Source of the DNA: Phaseolus vulgaris
Lineage: Eukaryota > Streptophyta > Magnoliopsida > Fabales > Fabaceae
Assembly (NCBI RefSeq): GCF_000499845.2
Contig: NC_023754.2
Location: 25,582,611 to 25,646,610 of the forward strand
Reading direction: 5' to 3'
Length of the DNA: 64,000 bases
Part shown: positions 23,979 to 36,608 of the stretch, piece after piece
Layout: each line of letters begins with the position of its first letter
How positions within the stretch are numbered: position 1 is the stretch's first letter
Made by a program: the position numbers and the translations under genes
Notes under the pieces: model-generated
Databases searched by the model: none
Seen by the model: the letters and a program-made list of their open reading frames with translations, nothing else
What the model was told of the DNA's origin: nothing

Positions 23979-26900
23979 ATGAATGAATGAAGGGTCTTTC
24001 TTCTGATTAGGAGCTATACCATTTACGGCTAGTGGTTGATTTCTTCTTAATGAAAAATTGGTTAAGTTGCCTTTGCATGATTTAGGCCATGTTCTTCTTA
24101 TCTTAGTGACTCTTGTGTACAAAATGGAGGTGAGTTATGAACCATTTGTTCTCTGTTGTTTTCAAAAGTGACACCCAAGATTTCAACTCGCAGATATTTA
24201 GCTAACTTTTATATCAAACTTGCTACACGTTCCTACTTGACCTGACATATAGAAAAAGATAGGTGGACACTAATTGCTATTCAAAAGTGTTTTGTGTTGT
24301 AGATAACTAAGGAGTTGTTGATTAATAAAAATGTCAATAACTGAAAAAATCTTGTCACCGATCCAAACAGGCCCAAGTGGTTGCAGATATTTTTGGTTAC
24401 CTCAAAATCAATATTTTATCTTGATCAAGTTGTATTGTGAAGAAACTATGAATGGAATATTTGCATGTCCCATTCCCAGTGAGAAATAAATGGTATTGAC
24501 GTGATCACACAGACATCTAACAAAATGAAGCAGGAGCATTTAAGTACAAGTTGGCTTAATAGTAACATACTGAAACACTTATGACTCAAATCATGTGATG
24601 ATAAGGATAAACAAATATTATCCAGCTGCATGTTACCAACTTACCTTCTCAGACTGAAAGACCACGTGAATCATTAACATCATGACATAGCTTTTCTTCA
24701 TTCATTGTTAAGATTATTTCTATTCATCAATTGGGGCGCTTTATCACTTTGTGCCCTGTGATAAGTTTAATATTACTATGTTTTTCTTTCCAAGTTTTTC
24801 TCGTTGAATTAGGATTTTATTTCCATTATTATTATTATAGCTAAATCGGCAACTTTTTATGAAGGGAAAAAACATCAAATACATTCTTTTTTTTATCAAT
24901 TAAATCTTTCACATGGCTTGCAAACATATGGTGTGAACTACTACATTAACTCATTAAATCTAAATATAATATATAAAATATTATTATTCTAATTACTGAT
25001 GTAAAATAAATTACACTTAACACGCATATATAATTTCTCTAGTATTTAGATATGTATAAATATTATATATATATATATATCATCATAAAAAGAAATTTTC
25101 AAAATAATTTAAAGGAAATATGTTTTGCTTCCTAGTTGATTTAGTAACTTTTATACCATATAATATTGACTCAAAAGAATCACGGGAATCACATAATAAT
25201 GAAAACAGACAAAATACATTATGAGACTGAACAACTTTTGAAAGATTGTATAATATACTAAAATCTGAGATCAACCTATAATATATCGTTCTAGGTATAT
25301 TGGATCATATAATTGTCCAATAATATCAATTCCAATTTGTGACTAATATATGCTAGGGTAGCTTCTTACACACCCATCTATATATACTTTTTCTGAAAGA
25401 GTTATGGGCATAGACTGAACCTAATTAGGCCTTGCAAAGTTATCATTGCATAGAAATCTTACATACAAGACTATACTTTTTAAATTGATCATATATGATG
25501 TATGTAAGATAGATATAAATTTCAAATGTCTCTTTCCAAGTGTCCAAACTGAAGCTCTAGAACTAAGGAATCCAATGAAAAAGAATCAACCAAAAAAATC
25601 TCTACAGAAAAAAGATATGATATAAACAATAGACTAATGTTAGTGTAAAAAATACAGAAATATAGTAAAAAAAATATAGAATATAATAACTAATATATTT
25701 TTTATAAAAAAAAACTCTCTCCTCATGAAAATAAATAAAGAAAGAATATGTATTTCGAATATGTAATAAGATTATAAATGAAACTTCAAAATATGACTTA
25801 TCACTATTAGTCACTTGAACACTTCTTAATTAAGCGATCTGTCCCGCATAGGTCTGCTTTGCGTAAGAAGTGCAGACTTATTTCACTGATTTGCCTTGCA
25901 TATGAGGTAACCTGCATGCTTGCGGACAGTTTGCATAAAAAAAATTTCCAAAAATTAAAATTTCATTAATTTTAAACAAAATTATTCTTGCTATTGAAAA
26001 AATAAAATTGTATCCTGTTTCAATTCATTCAATTAAGATGAAAATATGAATTCAACTATGAGGGTTATTAGAATGCTTAATTAAAAATAATCAAAGTTTT
26101 GTTTTGCATGTACAAGTATAAGAATATCTTATCAAAGTTTTGCTATAAAATATTTTAATGAAGATGACTAATTTTTTAACTATTTTATTGAAATTTCTTC
26201 TTTATATTATTTTGTATTAAAAAAAATAAATATAAGATTTTACTTAAAATTAGATTCACTTCACTCTTAATATTAACTCCTTTAGATGATTAAAATAAAA
26301 CATTATCTTTTTTAGTACATTCAATTTAATTTTTTTAAAAATAAAATAAATATCACACTTCAATAATGGATGACTGAGGTATGTTTTTTTTTTTTGCAGA
26401 ATAAAATTTAATTTTTTTTATTTATGTGGGTCAATTCACCCCGTCCTGCGGGCTGCAGGTTATGTGGAACGAGCTTAAGCGGATCAGCGATCTAAATTAA
26501 TGAGCTCGCTTTACACTTTTTGGTAACGAAATGTAGGTCGACCGATATGACCTATCCACATTGTCATCCTTAAAGGATACTCATTATTCTTTAAAAAATT
26601 TCTCTTAAACAATAAGATACTCCAATATTATCATGATGATTACACCAAATTGAAAAAAGTTTTATAATCAATCTTTATAATCTAAAATTTAAGTCATGAT
26701 TTTCCAAACATAAAAGTTTAGAGGCATAATTGATTGAATGGAAAAAAAGTCATATATTTATATATGTATGAAAAAATAATAAATAAATAATTCAACATCA
26801 TGTTCACAAATTTTTCAGTGATTTATTTTATCCTTTTATATTTAGGTTTCGTGTTTATAGCTTTGATCCTATATTCATACTATTGAATAGTTATTTGATT

Positions 26901-27512
26901 CTAAGTTCTTAGGACGACAATGCAAGCTAACCTATATAAGACTTATCATTAAAGATTCACTTGCATGAATTTTTTAAAAAATAAAAAATATAATTTTATA
27001 TTTTTTAATTATAAATTTAAGTATCTTATAAAATTAAATATTTAAAACAAACATAACCATTAGAAAAGAAAATTTCAAAAGATTAATGATTTATTAATTT
27101 ATTACAAACAAATAAGAAAACATATTATAAAAATATTTATTAAAATACATTATAAAATAAAATATAAATTTATATATATATATATATTAATAAAATGATA
27201 AATAAAAATATTTGATCCATAAAAAAATTTACTCAACAAAAAGAAAATGATAGAGAGAACGAACTGCAAATCAACTTATTAACTCTTTATTGTTATCCTT
27301 TAATTTAGTTAAATCCATCCAAGATCAAGAAAGATTATTTATTTTTTATAAAAGCCTTAACTTCAACTCATTTTTAAAAGATGTTAAGTCACTCCAATTG
27401 TAAAATATTTTAAAAAAAAATCATTTTATTCTAATTAATTAAATGCAAAACCTATTTTTCTCCTAGAATTAATCTGAAACCAAAACCAGGGCAAACAAAG
27501 AAGAGTAATGTG
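23979..27512. other. Intergenic DNA with possible transposon remnants
   Basis: Bases 23979 to about 24130 are probably the 3' untranslated region of the heat-shock gene. The rest has no gene. Two unusually GC-rich islands in AT-rich DNA, 25835-25935 and 26435-26575, look like pieces of a decayed DNA transposon; the right one ends ATGACCTATCCACATTGTC. TA runs occur near 25066-25080 and 27170-27187. Confidence 0.45.
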
Positions 27513-27532
27513 ATTGGTTCGTCAATCCCACG
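27513..27532 (+). promoter_or_regulatory. ER-stress-element-like motif before the Derlin gene
   Basis: ATTGG (27513-27517, an inverted CCAAT) and CCACG (27528-27532) are ten bases apart, about 210 bases upstream of the Derlin start. Plant and animal ER stress elements pair an NF-Y CCAAT site with CCACG (bound by bZIP28-type factors) at nine or ten bases. The CCAAT half is inverted here, so this is only a resemblance. Confidence 0.3.
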
Positions 27533-27742
27533 CGCTTCTTGATTCGTGCTGTCTTTGTCATTCACCGTGTTCTCATCTACTTCTTCTTCATCTTCACATC
27601 GGTTCTTCTTTTGTCTGTTATCCTTCTTCTGTCTCATTAAAGATCATCACACCGTTTCTCAGTTTCTTGTTTCTCCCTTCATAGCTAAATCCTTTGATCC
27701 CTTGACTCATTTATCTGTAAACAGAAATTAGGGAACCCAACA

Positions 27743-30301
27743 ATGGCTCAGGCGGTTGAAGAATGGTACAAGCAGATGCCCGTTATCACGCGCTCATATC
27801 TCACCGCTGCAGTTGTCACCACCATCGGATGCTCCCTTGATGTAAAACTTCTTTCTTCGCACCCTCGCACTTTTAGGGTTTCCAATTTCTTTTATGTTTA
27901 TCAATTTGGCGCGTCTAATTTGGGCTTTCCATTTTATAATTGTTGTATTTCATTTGGTTTTTCGTTTTGAAATCAAATCGTTAGTGTGGTAATCCGGATG
28001 TTTGTTGTTGGTTTTGAGAAGTGTTTAATGAAGCTGCGGTTGGATCGTGTTTGTGCTAGCTTGGTCTGGTGAAAAGTTTGCGTGATTTATATAATTTGTT
28101 TGTTTCAATTTTTTGGCTGGAGGATTGATTTCCTTTTGATTTCGCTGATTTGACAACTCTAGGTGACTGATTCTCTTGTTGGTGGTGTTGCAGATAATTT
28201 CCCCTTATCATTTGTACTTGAATCCTAGATTGGTGGTGAAGCAATATCAGTTTTGGCGTCTGGTTACTAATTTCTTGTACTTTCGTAAAATGGGTAAAGT
28301 TTCTGCTGTCCCCCGTTTAATGAATAGATATTCTTTGAGATTGGAGGTGATAGATACTTTGATATTTCGCTTTCAGTTTTCTTATGGAAAATGTCCCCAT
28401 TTTTCTATGTCAACATGTTTGGGACACTGATTTTCATTCTAAATTGTTTTTGTGTATGCATACATAGAGTTTTGTTGATGGCACTTAAGAGGAACTACTT
28501 TTATTCTTAGTTAAGGAATATCGTATACTAAAATCTCCCTCTATTGGGCAGTTACATATGTATGCGATAATATGATAATGAGTATATGATCGTTCATGAT
28601 TAATTCTCCAAATGGGAGTGTGCATAATTTTTAAGCATCATGAATCCAATTCTCACATGATGAAAATTACAATACGAGAGCAATTGCATTAAATGAACTG
28701 CAACTGTTTTGAAAAGAGCACTAGTGAAGAAAGGCTATAGCTGTAGGTGGGATATACCTACATTTGGGAAAAGGGGTCAATCCAATTGACCCTGACGTAA
28801 TCATAAGCAGAATGTCTATGGACATGATAGTTCCCAGAAATAAACTACTTGACGAGCTTTTGTGGGCTTGTCAGAAGCAATGAAACTGCTTTATGTATGT
28901 ATTCTTGTTTCTTGGAGAGTATAGTGTGGTCCTTGCTCCGTATACACACGGCCATAGTTCTTGACTTTACTGAACCCCCTTGTAAAATTGAAAATTAAAT
29001 CTTGCGTTTCTGAGTGTGGTGCTTTTGTAGTGTTATGCAAGGGAGACTGAAGCTTGCATTGGTGTATATATTAATAAACTCTTGTATCAAATGGGTGTCT
29101 GCCTATTGAATAAAACGGTTGCCTTATCCGCATATCCCCTATTTTCTTTTGCGGTTTGTGTCTGTGGACTAGGTTATCAGATGCTAGTTTATTGGATGCA
29201 TTATGTATTCAAACCTTCAGCAGATTTTGTTCTCGAGTTCCCCTGTCATTTGCCTGAATTACAACGTCACTTCCAAATTCCCTCTAGTAATAATCCTATA
29301 TAGTCAAATTTTCTGGGTCTGCTTTTTTATTTTAACAGATCTTGTCGGGGCTAACGGAATAGTCATTTACCAGCAACTCCTGTATAATTTGTTTGTTTCA
29401 TCATCGTTTGAAATTTAATTTGAAAATTGTGCATCTTACTTCTAAATTTGACATGGTATTTTCCTATTGAATGGGCAGACTTGGATTTCCTGTTTCATAT
29501 GTTTTTTCTTGCACGTTACTGCAAGCTGCTTGAGGAGAACTCGTTCAGAGGGAGAACTGCCGATTTCTTTTACATGCTTTTATTTGGTGCCACTGTATTG
29601 ACTGGAATTGTTCTTCTTGGGGGGATGATACCGTATATATCAGAGTCGTTCGCAAAAATAATATTCCTTAGCAACTCATTGACATTTATGATGGTAAGTC
29701 GCATTTCTATATATTTGTTGTTCAGTCCTGTTGTTTAAATCTGTCTGAAATAATGTATCTTTTTTTTTCCAGGTTTACGTGTGGAGCAAACAGAATCCCT
29801 TTATTCATATGAGCTTCCTGGGCCTGTTTACTTTCACTGCTGCCTACCTTCCATGGGTGCGTAAGCTGTATAGGATAGGATAACAATAAACCGGGTTTAT
29901 ATTTAAAAGAATTTATCTTTGATTTTGATATTCTGTCTTTCGCTCAAGTTCCAACTTATGTTTGTAGGTTCTCTTGGGTTTCTCTGTACTCGTTGGTGCC
30001 AGTGCTTGGGTGGATCTACTGGTATGCCTCCGTTACGTTAATAGTGATACTTGATTTCTAAGCAATACATTTTGTGAACAACAGGTAGCTAATGTGCATC
30101 TTGACTGCAATGTTTCAGGGAATGATTGCTGGTCATGCATATTATTTTCTTGAAGATGTTTATCCTCGGATGACAGGTCGTAGGCCACTAAAAACACCAT
30201 CATTCATCAAAGCACTATTTGCAGATGACCCAGTTGTTGTGGCACGGCCTGCCAATGTCAGATTTGCCCCCCCACCAGCTGATGAACTTCACCAAGATTG
30301 A
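27743..30301 (+). CDS. DER2: Derlin-2 type ER-associated degradation protein
   Basis: Six exons (27743-27841, 28194-28293, 29479-29693, 29773-29856, 29968-30021, 30119-30301) join in phase to give 244 residues, the usual length for plant Derlin-2. The protein starts MAQAVEEWYKQMPVITRSYL. It keeps the Der1/rhomboid pseudoprotease marks: the FWR motif at 53-55 in the first loop, the RYCKLLEENSFRGRTADF segment at 79-96, several hydrophobic helices between 97 and 200, and a GxxxG pair (G185, G189) in a late helix. No rhomboid catalytic Ser-His pair is present, as expected. The C-terminal tail (about 200-244) is cytosolic and polar. Derlins sit in the ER membrane and help move misfolded proteins out for proteasomal degradation. 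Introns are short except the second (28294-29478). Confidence 0.95.
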
Positions 30302-32225
30302 ATGAATGACCATGAAATGGGTAGAGGATTAGCAACGGAACAGCGAAACGGTTGGCCGTGTAATATATTGATTTTAAACATCCTTTTTCGCCTGCATTTG
30401 TTAATTATTAGGATTTAAGGGGCGATATGTCGAATATTCAGAGTTTTAACTGAATGAGTTCCTCTTTTTTCATTGTAGTTTGTCAGACATCACTCTGTAG
30501 ATATGATATTAATATCCCCTTTTTATTTTTGTATATTTTGATCCTGCAGTCTCAAGCTTTTTTAAAATAACTAATTCGTCAAATTTAAGAGTTTATGATG
30601 AATTTGAAATATAAAAGATTTTAGAGGCAAACAAATTAGTGAAAAAAGTATACATTTTGAAGTATCTAAAGGTACTATCTAAACAGTTTTCAAGATAAAG
30701 AACAGTACATTTCAAAATTAGAGCAATAAAAACATTGAATTTTTTTTCAGAGATACTAAAATCAAAATTTAACAAATTAAAAACATATTTTATCATGAAT
30801 TTTAGTAATTTACCATCAATTTCTACCTAAAAAGAATATTGGAAGTTTATTTGTTGAGAAAAACACTAGTCCTAGTAGATCTATTAAAGAACAAAATCAA
30901 GACATAAACGAACAAGTAGTCATTCTACATCAATGGGAGAGCTTTGTATGACCTAGTAGATGGTATTTTAGTTATTTTTTAAAAATTATTTCATCTACTC
31001 TACCCATTTGTAGAATTCAATTCAGCTAGCTCACTGCTACTACAAAATTTAACTACAGAATATATGCATGATTTTGTTGAATTTGACTCATTAAATAACA
31101 AAATAAAAAAAATCGTAGTTATTAGTTAAAAATTACTATTTGAAAGATACTCTATATGTATACTATGATAATGATAATAATATAATTATTATTATAAGAT
31201 TAATCACTTTTTTCCGCTTTAAAACTCAAAATTATAGTTTTATTCTTAAAAAGTGACTTATTGAAAACTACAATATTATTTTTAAAAATAAAATAAAAAT
31301 TAATAAAAAAATTATATTTATATTATCCTTAATCTTTACTAAACAATGTGAAAATTATGTATTAATAAAAAATAGATGTTATCCTATGACATCACTAGAA
31401 AATAAAATAAGAAGTCATATATTTATATAAAATACAAAATATTTTACACGCGGGACTAAAATAAAAAAATATATACAATATTTTTTTGGACTAAAATTTT
31501 AAAATTAAAAAATTTGTAGGGACTTAAAACAAAAACAACATATTTATAAAAATGTATTTAGGAATTAGTGAAAGAAAAGACATATTGAATATTTAAGTGT
31601 TACGTGAAAGTTTACTATTAATTATTGAACATTTTAAACATATTGACTCCAATTGTTTGTTTAAAAAACTATTATATATTAATGAGTAATTTTTAACAAT
31701 AATACAATTTACTATTTTTTTTATGTTTTTCAGCTTGATAATAAAAATAAAAAGTCTAAAATATATGAAACTCACGTTTTTTTCATCACCAAAATTAAGG
31801 AATATTTTACTTAAATTAGATGCAAACTCAAACATGTTAATCTCGAAGTAAAAAGAGTAAATTGTCAATTAATCATCAATTATCCTTTTACCAAGAAATC
31901 TAATATTCACCCTATAAAACAATACAAAAATTAGACTTTTATTTATTTATTTTAGTTCATAATAATATAATCTTCGCGAGACATTTTTATGACATTATAA
32001 ATATTGAGTTTATTAACAGTGTTATATAATGATAGTGTTATAACATATTTATAACCTAAGGGTTAGGTTTATAAAGTTAGTAACACAAATTAAAATAAAA
32101 AGAAATTAACAAAAACGAAAATCCACAATTAAGAATTTAATTAAGCTTTAAATAAAAATGCATCCATGAAAATGAAAAAGTAAAAATGCATAGTTTTAGT
32201 GGCGACTGTTCACATTTCATTTCAC
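30302..32225. other. AT-rich intergenic DNA
   Basis: Bases 30302 to about 30540 are probably the Derlin 3' untranslated region. The remainder is AT-rich with only low-complexity frames (for example minus 31593-31868). No repeat with clear ends was seen. Confidence 0.55.
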
Positions 32226-32307
32226 ACCCTAAAACCCTGTCTTGTCTTCTGTTCATTCTTTGTCTTCCCCTTCGCTAAACCTCCTTCCATCGTTACTCCT
32301 CCGCCGT

Positions 32308-32323
32308 AAAACCCTAACCCTAG
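32308..32323 (+). promoter_or_regulatory. Telo-box in the leader of the PPR gene
   Basis: AAAACCCTAACCCTAG ends two bases before the ATG at 32326. A further CCCTAAAACCC lies near 32227. Telo-boxes are frequent in leaders of translation-related plant genes, and the PPR336 group acts at the mitochondrial ribosome. Confidence 0.5.
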
Positions 32324-32325
32324 CC

Positions 32326-33492
32326 ATGTCAGTCCTCTCACGTCTCCGCCACTTCTCCACTTCCATCCTCTCCCCGAACTCCTCCTCCCCCCTCTCCTCC
32401 AAGCAGAAGACCCGCTCCGCCCTCCACCTCCTCAAATCCGAGACCAACCCCGAGCGCATCCTCGATATCTGCCGCGCCGCCTCCCTCTCCCCGGATTCCC
32501 ACCTAGACCGTCGCGCCTTCTCCCTCGCCGTATCCAAGCTCGCCGCCGCCAACCACTTCGCTGGCATCAGCCTCTTCCTTGACGACCTCAAATCCCGCCC
32601 CGACCTCCGTAACGAAAAGTTCCTCTGCCACGCCATCGTCCTCTACGGCCAGGCCAACATGCTCGACCACGCCCTCCGTACCTTCACCGATGATCTCTCA
32701 TCTCCTCGCTCCGTCAAATCCCTCAATTCCCTCCTCTTTGCCTCCCTCCTCGCCAAGAACTACAAAGAGGTATCTCGAATCTACCTCGATTTTCCTAAAA
32801 CCTATTCAATTCAACCTAACGTAGACACTTTTAACATCGTTATCAAAACTTTCGCTGAATCCGGTTCTTCCACCTCTGTTTACTCCGTTTTCGCTGAGAT
32901 GGATAGGAATTCCATTAAACCTAATGTCACCACTTTGAATAACTCGATTTCTGGTTTCTACCGCGAGGAGAAGTTTGAGGAAGTGGGGAAGGTATTGAAG
33001 CTGATGGAGGAGAAGTATCGTGTTTTTCCTGCTCTCAGTACTTATAATGTTAGGATTCAGAGTTTGTGTAAGCTGAAGAGGTCTTCTGAAGGGAAGGCTT
33101 TGCTTGAGGGAATGGTTTGCAATGGGAGGAAGCCTAATTCGGTTAGCTATGCATGTTTGATTCATGGTTTTTGCAGAGAGGGGGACCTTGAGGAGGCCAA
33201 GAGGTTGTTTAGGGACATGAAGAGGAGAGGGTACTCCCCTGATGGTGAGTGTTATTTTACGCTTGTGCATTTTCTGTGTCGCGCTGGGGAGTTTGAGGCG
33301 GCTTTGGAGGTTGCTAAGGAGTCTATGGGGAAGGGTTGGGTGCCGAATTTTACCACAATGAAGGTTCTTGTAAATGGACTTGCTGGTGCATCGAAGGTCG
33401 ATGAGGCGAAAGAGGTTATTAAGCAGATCAAGGAGAAGTTTGCTGAGAACGGGGACAAGTGGGATGAGGTTGAATCTGGGTTGTCCCAGTGA
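32326..33492 (+). CDS. PPR336: PPR336-like mitochondrial pentatricopeptide repeat protein
   Basis: An intronless frame encodes 388 residues from MSVLSRLRHFSTSILSP. The open frame extends upstream to 32242 but only through a TTG, so the ATG at 32326 is the start; it also aligns with the Arabidopsis PPR336 N-terminus. Residues 1-35 are S/R-rich without acidic residues, fitting a mitochondrial presequence. About seven P-type PPR motifs run from residue 130 to 372, ending in ...IQPN, ...IKPN, ...RKPN, ...YSPD and ...WVPN. There is no E or DYW extension, so editing activity is not expected. PPR336 is a ribosome/polysome-associated protein of plant mitochondria, and the same role is inferred here from close similarity. 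The first half of the coding strand is strikingly C-rich and the second half G-rich, which also creates long antisense frames. Confidence 0.9.
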   Translation: MSVLSRLRHFSTSILSPNSSSPLSSKQKTRSALHLLKSETNPERILDICRAASLSPDSHLDRRAFSLAVSKLAAANHFAGISLFLDDLKSRPDLRNEKFLCHAIVLYGQANMLDHALRTFTDDLSSPRSVKSLNSLLFASLLAKNYKEVSRIYLDFPKTYSIQPNVDTFNIVIKTFAESGSSTSVYSVFAEMDRNSIKPNVTTLNNSISGFYREEKFEEVGKVLKLMEEKYRVFPALSTYNVRIQSLCKLKRSSEGKALLEGMVCNGRKPNSVSYACLIHGFCREGDLEEAKRLFRDMKRRGYSPDGECYFTLVHFLCRAGEFEAALEVAKESMGKGWVPNFTTMKVLVNGLAGASKVDEAKEVIKQIKEKFAENGDKWDEVESGLSQ

Positions 33493-35174
33493 GGAAGATT
33501 GTGATCTCCTTGAGTTGTATAATTCTTTGATCAATAGGAGGGGAGCACTGAAAATGGAATTTTCCATGTGACATCAGCTAAGGAAAGGCTTTTTCGCCAC
33601 TTCCTCTGGCCATTGGCCTTTTGCTTGCTCAAATGAACTCATTGGTGACTGGTAATCTGCCAAGTTAGTTTGACATTTTTGCTGGTGTTGAGCATGCTTA
33701 GTTTTCCTTGAGAAATAATAGAATTGGAAATGCTTCTGATTGTTTTATCTCTTTAAATTGCATTGGCCATATTCTTTCTTTTAAAGGTGACTGATACACT
33801 GCGTGGGAGCTTTATGGACCTGTATATTACATTATTACTGTTTTTTTAGTTTCTTGTTCTACTCGTCCTGCATAGTTGCTGAAGCCAGAAGCTGGTTTTT
33901 ATACAATAGCTCTATTGATTTTAAATGTTAATGGAATCCAACAATTGACCCGTTGGCATGTTCCATTATGCTGAAATTATGCATGCAATTGACTCATTGC
34001 ATGTTGCCAATGCTATTATAATTTGTGCAGATAATGCAGAACCAATAGTAGATCCTCATTGTTTGTGTTCACTTGTTCATATTGTATGTGTCTACATGTA
34101 AATGCATATTGAGTATTAAATAGAAGTGTTACCACCTTCAACTATCAACCCACTTTAATGTAATGGTTCTCTTCGTCTTGGTCCGTCTGTCGTTGGAATA
34201 TAACAATGGTAGGCAATTCAAGCATCGTGCTTCCGTCAAAGAAGTGTTGTATCTCAAAAGTACACGAGGGATGAAAATTTTTAAGCCATTTGTGAAACAC
34301 ATATTATTGCTGATTTAAAAAACTGCTGATGAGAAAGTTCGGCAAAATTAAATTGACTGCCTTGTCATGACAATTAAAATGAAAGCGAATTGATATGATA
34401 TAGTATATATATATATATATTCACTATCTCAACACAATGGGTAATAGTGATAAGCACAAACTAACACTCGGAATGAATGACTATGGCTAATTAAGATCAT
34501 ATGCAATGAGTAAGACAGTTTATATTTATTACACATGTTTACGAGTATTGTAGGCATGGCCAGATACGATGGTCAAATGAGAACATGGTTTACCTCTATC
34601 ATGTCCTGGTTTTAGTTTATCTTTTTCCGTTTTAATCTTCCTCTAAGTATAACCCGTACCATATTTTTAAAACGTTAATGAGGCTATGAAGAAACAAAAT
34701 TAACCAACTTACAATGCAGGAGATCTTACGCACCATTGCAGGGCCAACACATCCAATAGGAACATACATCGTCAATTGAGAACAGACCATCAAACAAAGT
34801 GCAATGGTTTTGTGATCAAGTTATAAAGGACGGTTTTCAGGGACTTTAGGGCATTCTGACAATGTCCCAAATTCCTAATGCAATTTTCCTTTTTCCCTTC
34901 GGAGAAGGGCTTTTGGTTTTAGATTTTAGACAGTGCTTGCTCCTACATTTGTTGCTCAACCAATACTAATTAAAATTGAATACTAATTTAAAATTAGGAT
35001 AATATTTGAGTGTTTGGATGACCTTATGCAAAATTATTTTAACTTATTTAAGTATGTAACTAAGTTAAGATTTAGCAAAAGTAATCTTATTATCTGTAAT
35101 AATTTTAGACGTCACGAATAAAATTGTCTCCAAATAGATTATGTATATGGTTTGTAAAAAATAATAATTAATTA
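33493..35174. other. 3' region and intergenic DNA
   Basis: Bases 33493 to about 34170 are moderately AT-rich and probably include the PPR 3' untranslated region. A TA run lies near 34402-34421. No further gene or clear element was seen. Confidence 0.5.
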
Positions 35175-35522
35175 CTAGCTTAGTCTGTGCCATGCATTGT
35201 GCACGAATATTTGCTTTACAATTTCACTATTTTGGATTATTTGTTTGGTTTAGATTACAAATTTCCATGTAATAATTTTACTTTTTAAGAACAAGTTATA
35301 TTTTTCTACGTTTTTCAATATGAACCTACGTTTTTCCATTTGAATGTGTTGAACGAAATGTTTCGACTCTGTAAGACAAAGATAGAAGGAAAGAAATATT
35401 TGGATGAGTACTCAGTTAGACGCAGAAGAAAAACAAATCCAAACTTAGTTGGATTTTAAATACATGTCCTGTATAAGGAAATTTCCATTGCAGTAGTGAT
35501 ATATATACAAGGTTATAAATTT
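35175..35522 (-). mobile_element. Possible short Helitron remnant
   Basis: Read on the minus strand, the sequence ends in a GTGC/GCAC hairpin (around 35189-35206), eight bases, then CTAG followed by T at 35174, the layout of a Helitron 3' terminus. A candidate 5' end on the same strand near 35522 reads TTTATAACCTTGTATATA and lacks the canonical TC. The 3' end is the better supported part; the left limit is a guess and no coding sequence is present. Confidence 0.35.
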
Positions 35523-36608
35523 AAGAGATAAAATTTAAGATTTTAAATCTAAAGTAAAACATTTGAATTATAAAGAATAAAAGAATAATATTTTTTTTTA
35601 TCTTGAAACTATATTTTTTAACCATAAAATATGTTATAAAATAAAAGTTGAAAAATCTTTAAAATAATAATAATGTGAGACAGTACAACTCACAAAATCA
35701 TCACTCTCATTTAAGGCAGAAGTTTGTTTTATTATCTCCAGATTTATACTTCTATCTATCATAAACGTTTATGTCATATATGTCTGATATTAGTGCTTTT
35801 ATTATTCAGTTTAATAATTTAAGGAATAAATTATTTTACGTATTTGTGAATTTCAATTAATAGGATACGTTTAAGGTTTCATATATCTACACGTCATGTT
35901 AAAAATACACACATTTTTTTTAACTACAGTTACCAGAAAATGAAAAATATTACCCGTAACAGTGAACAAAATAATCTTATTTTAATCACAAAACAAAATC
36001 TCTCGAATAATACCTCAAGTTGAGAGGAGTTTCCACCGTAGGATAGGTACACCATCCAAACAGATCTAAAAAATGAAACTCAAATAAAATAAAAAATTGT
36101 ATGTATAAAGGATTATTTTTATGTACAAAAGTATAAAGATACAACTGATAGCAGCTAAAATAAATGAACTATTCTCGTGCAAGGTTTAAGAATAGAAGGA
36201 ATTTTCCTAAAAAAATAAGAATATTATTTGCATCTAAATCATCCTTATTTTCTACATTACAAGATTTTGTAGTCTGGAAAAGGCCAAGTGTTTTTTAAAG
36301 AAGTGAAAAAGGTTGTCTACGTGTTTTTTTTCCTTTTAATTCCAATTTTGAATTGGAGAAAAGAGTTCGTAAAATAGGGTATGAAGAAGTTGTTGTCTTT
36401 GTCAGAATTACGTGTCAGAAAAAACCAGCTAAAAGTAACTATGTTAAAGAAATTCCATTTTGATGCCCAAAACTAAAATAAGTAATTAGAAAGAAATATG
36501 AAATATAAATTTGAAGTTTTTTGGCCCTGAATAACGGCTTACAGTTTAGAAAATTTAGCCATCTCCTACCTACCGACCATTATTCTGTTTTTTCTCAAAA
36601 CTTTGTGC
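35523..36608. other. AT-rich intergenic DNA and kinase promoter region
   Basis: No gene was seen. The stretch from about 36540 is less AT-rich, with CT-rich runs such as CCATCTCCTACCTACCGACC, and probably holds the transcription start of the kinase gene. Confidence 0.45.

Noticed and set aside
32242..32325. Upstream extension of the PPR frame
   Set aside because: The extension begins with TTG, not ATG, and the ATG at 32326 fits the PPR336 N-terminus and follows the telo-box.
32253..33567. Long antisense frames opposite the PPR gene (minus 32253-32636, 32806-33567)
   Set aside because: They are by-products of the C-rich then G-rich coding strand. Their protein sequences show no family features, while the plus strand encodes clear PPR motifs.
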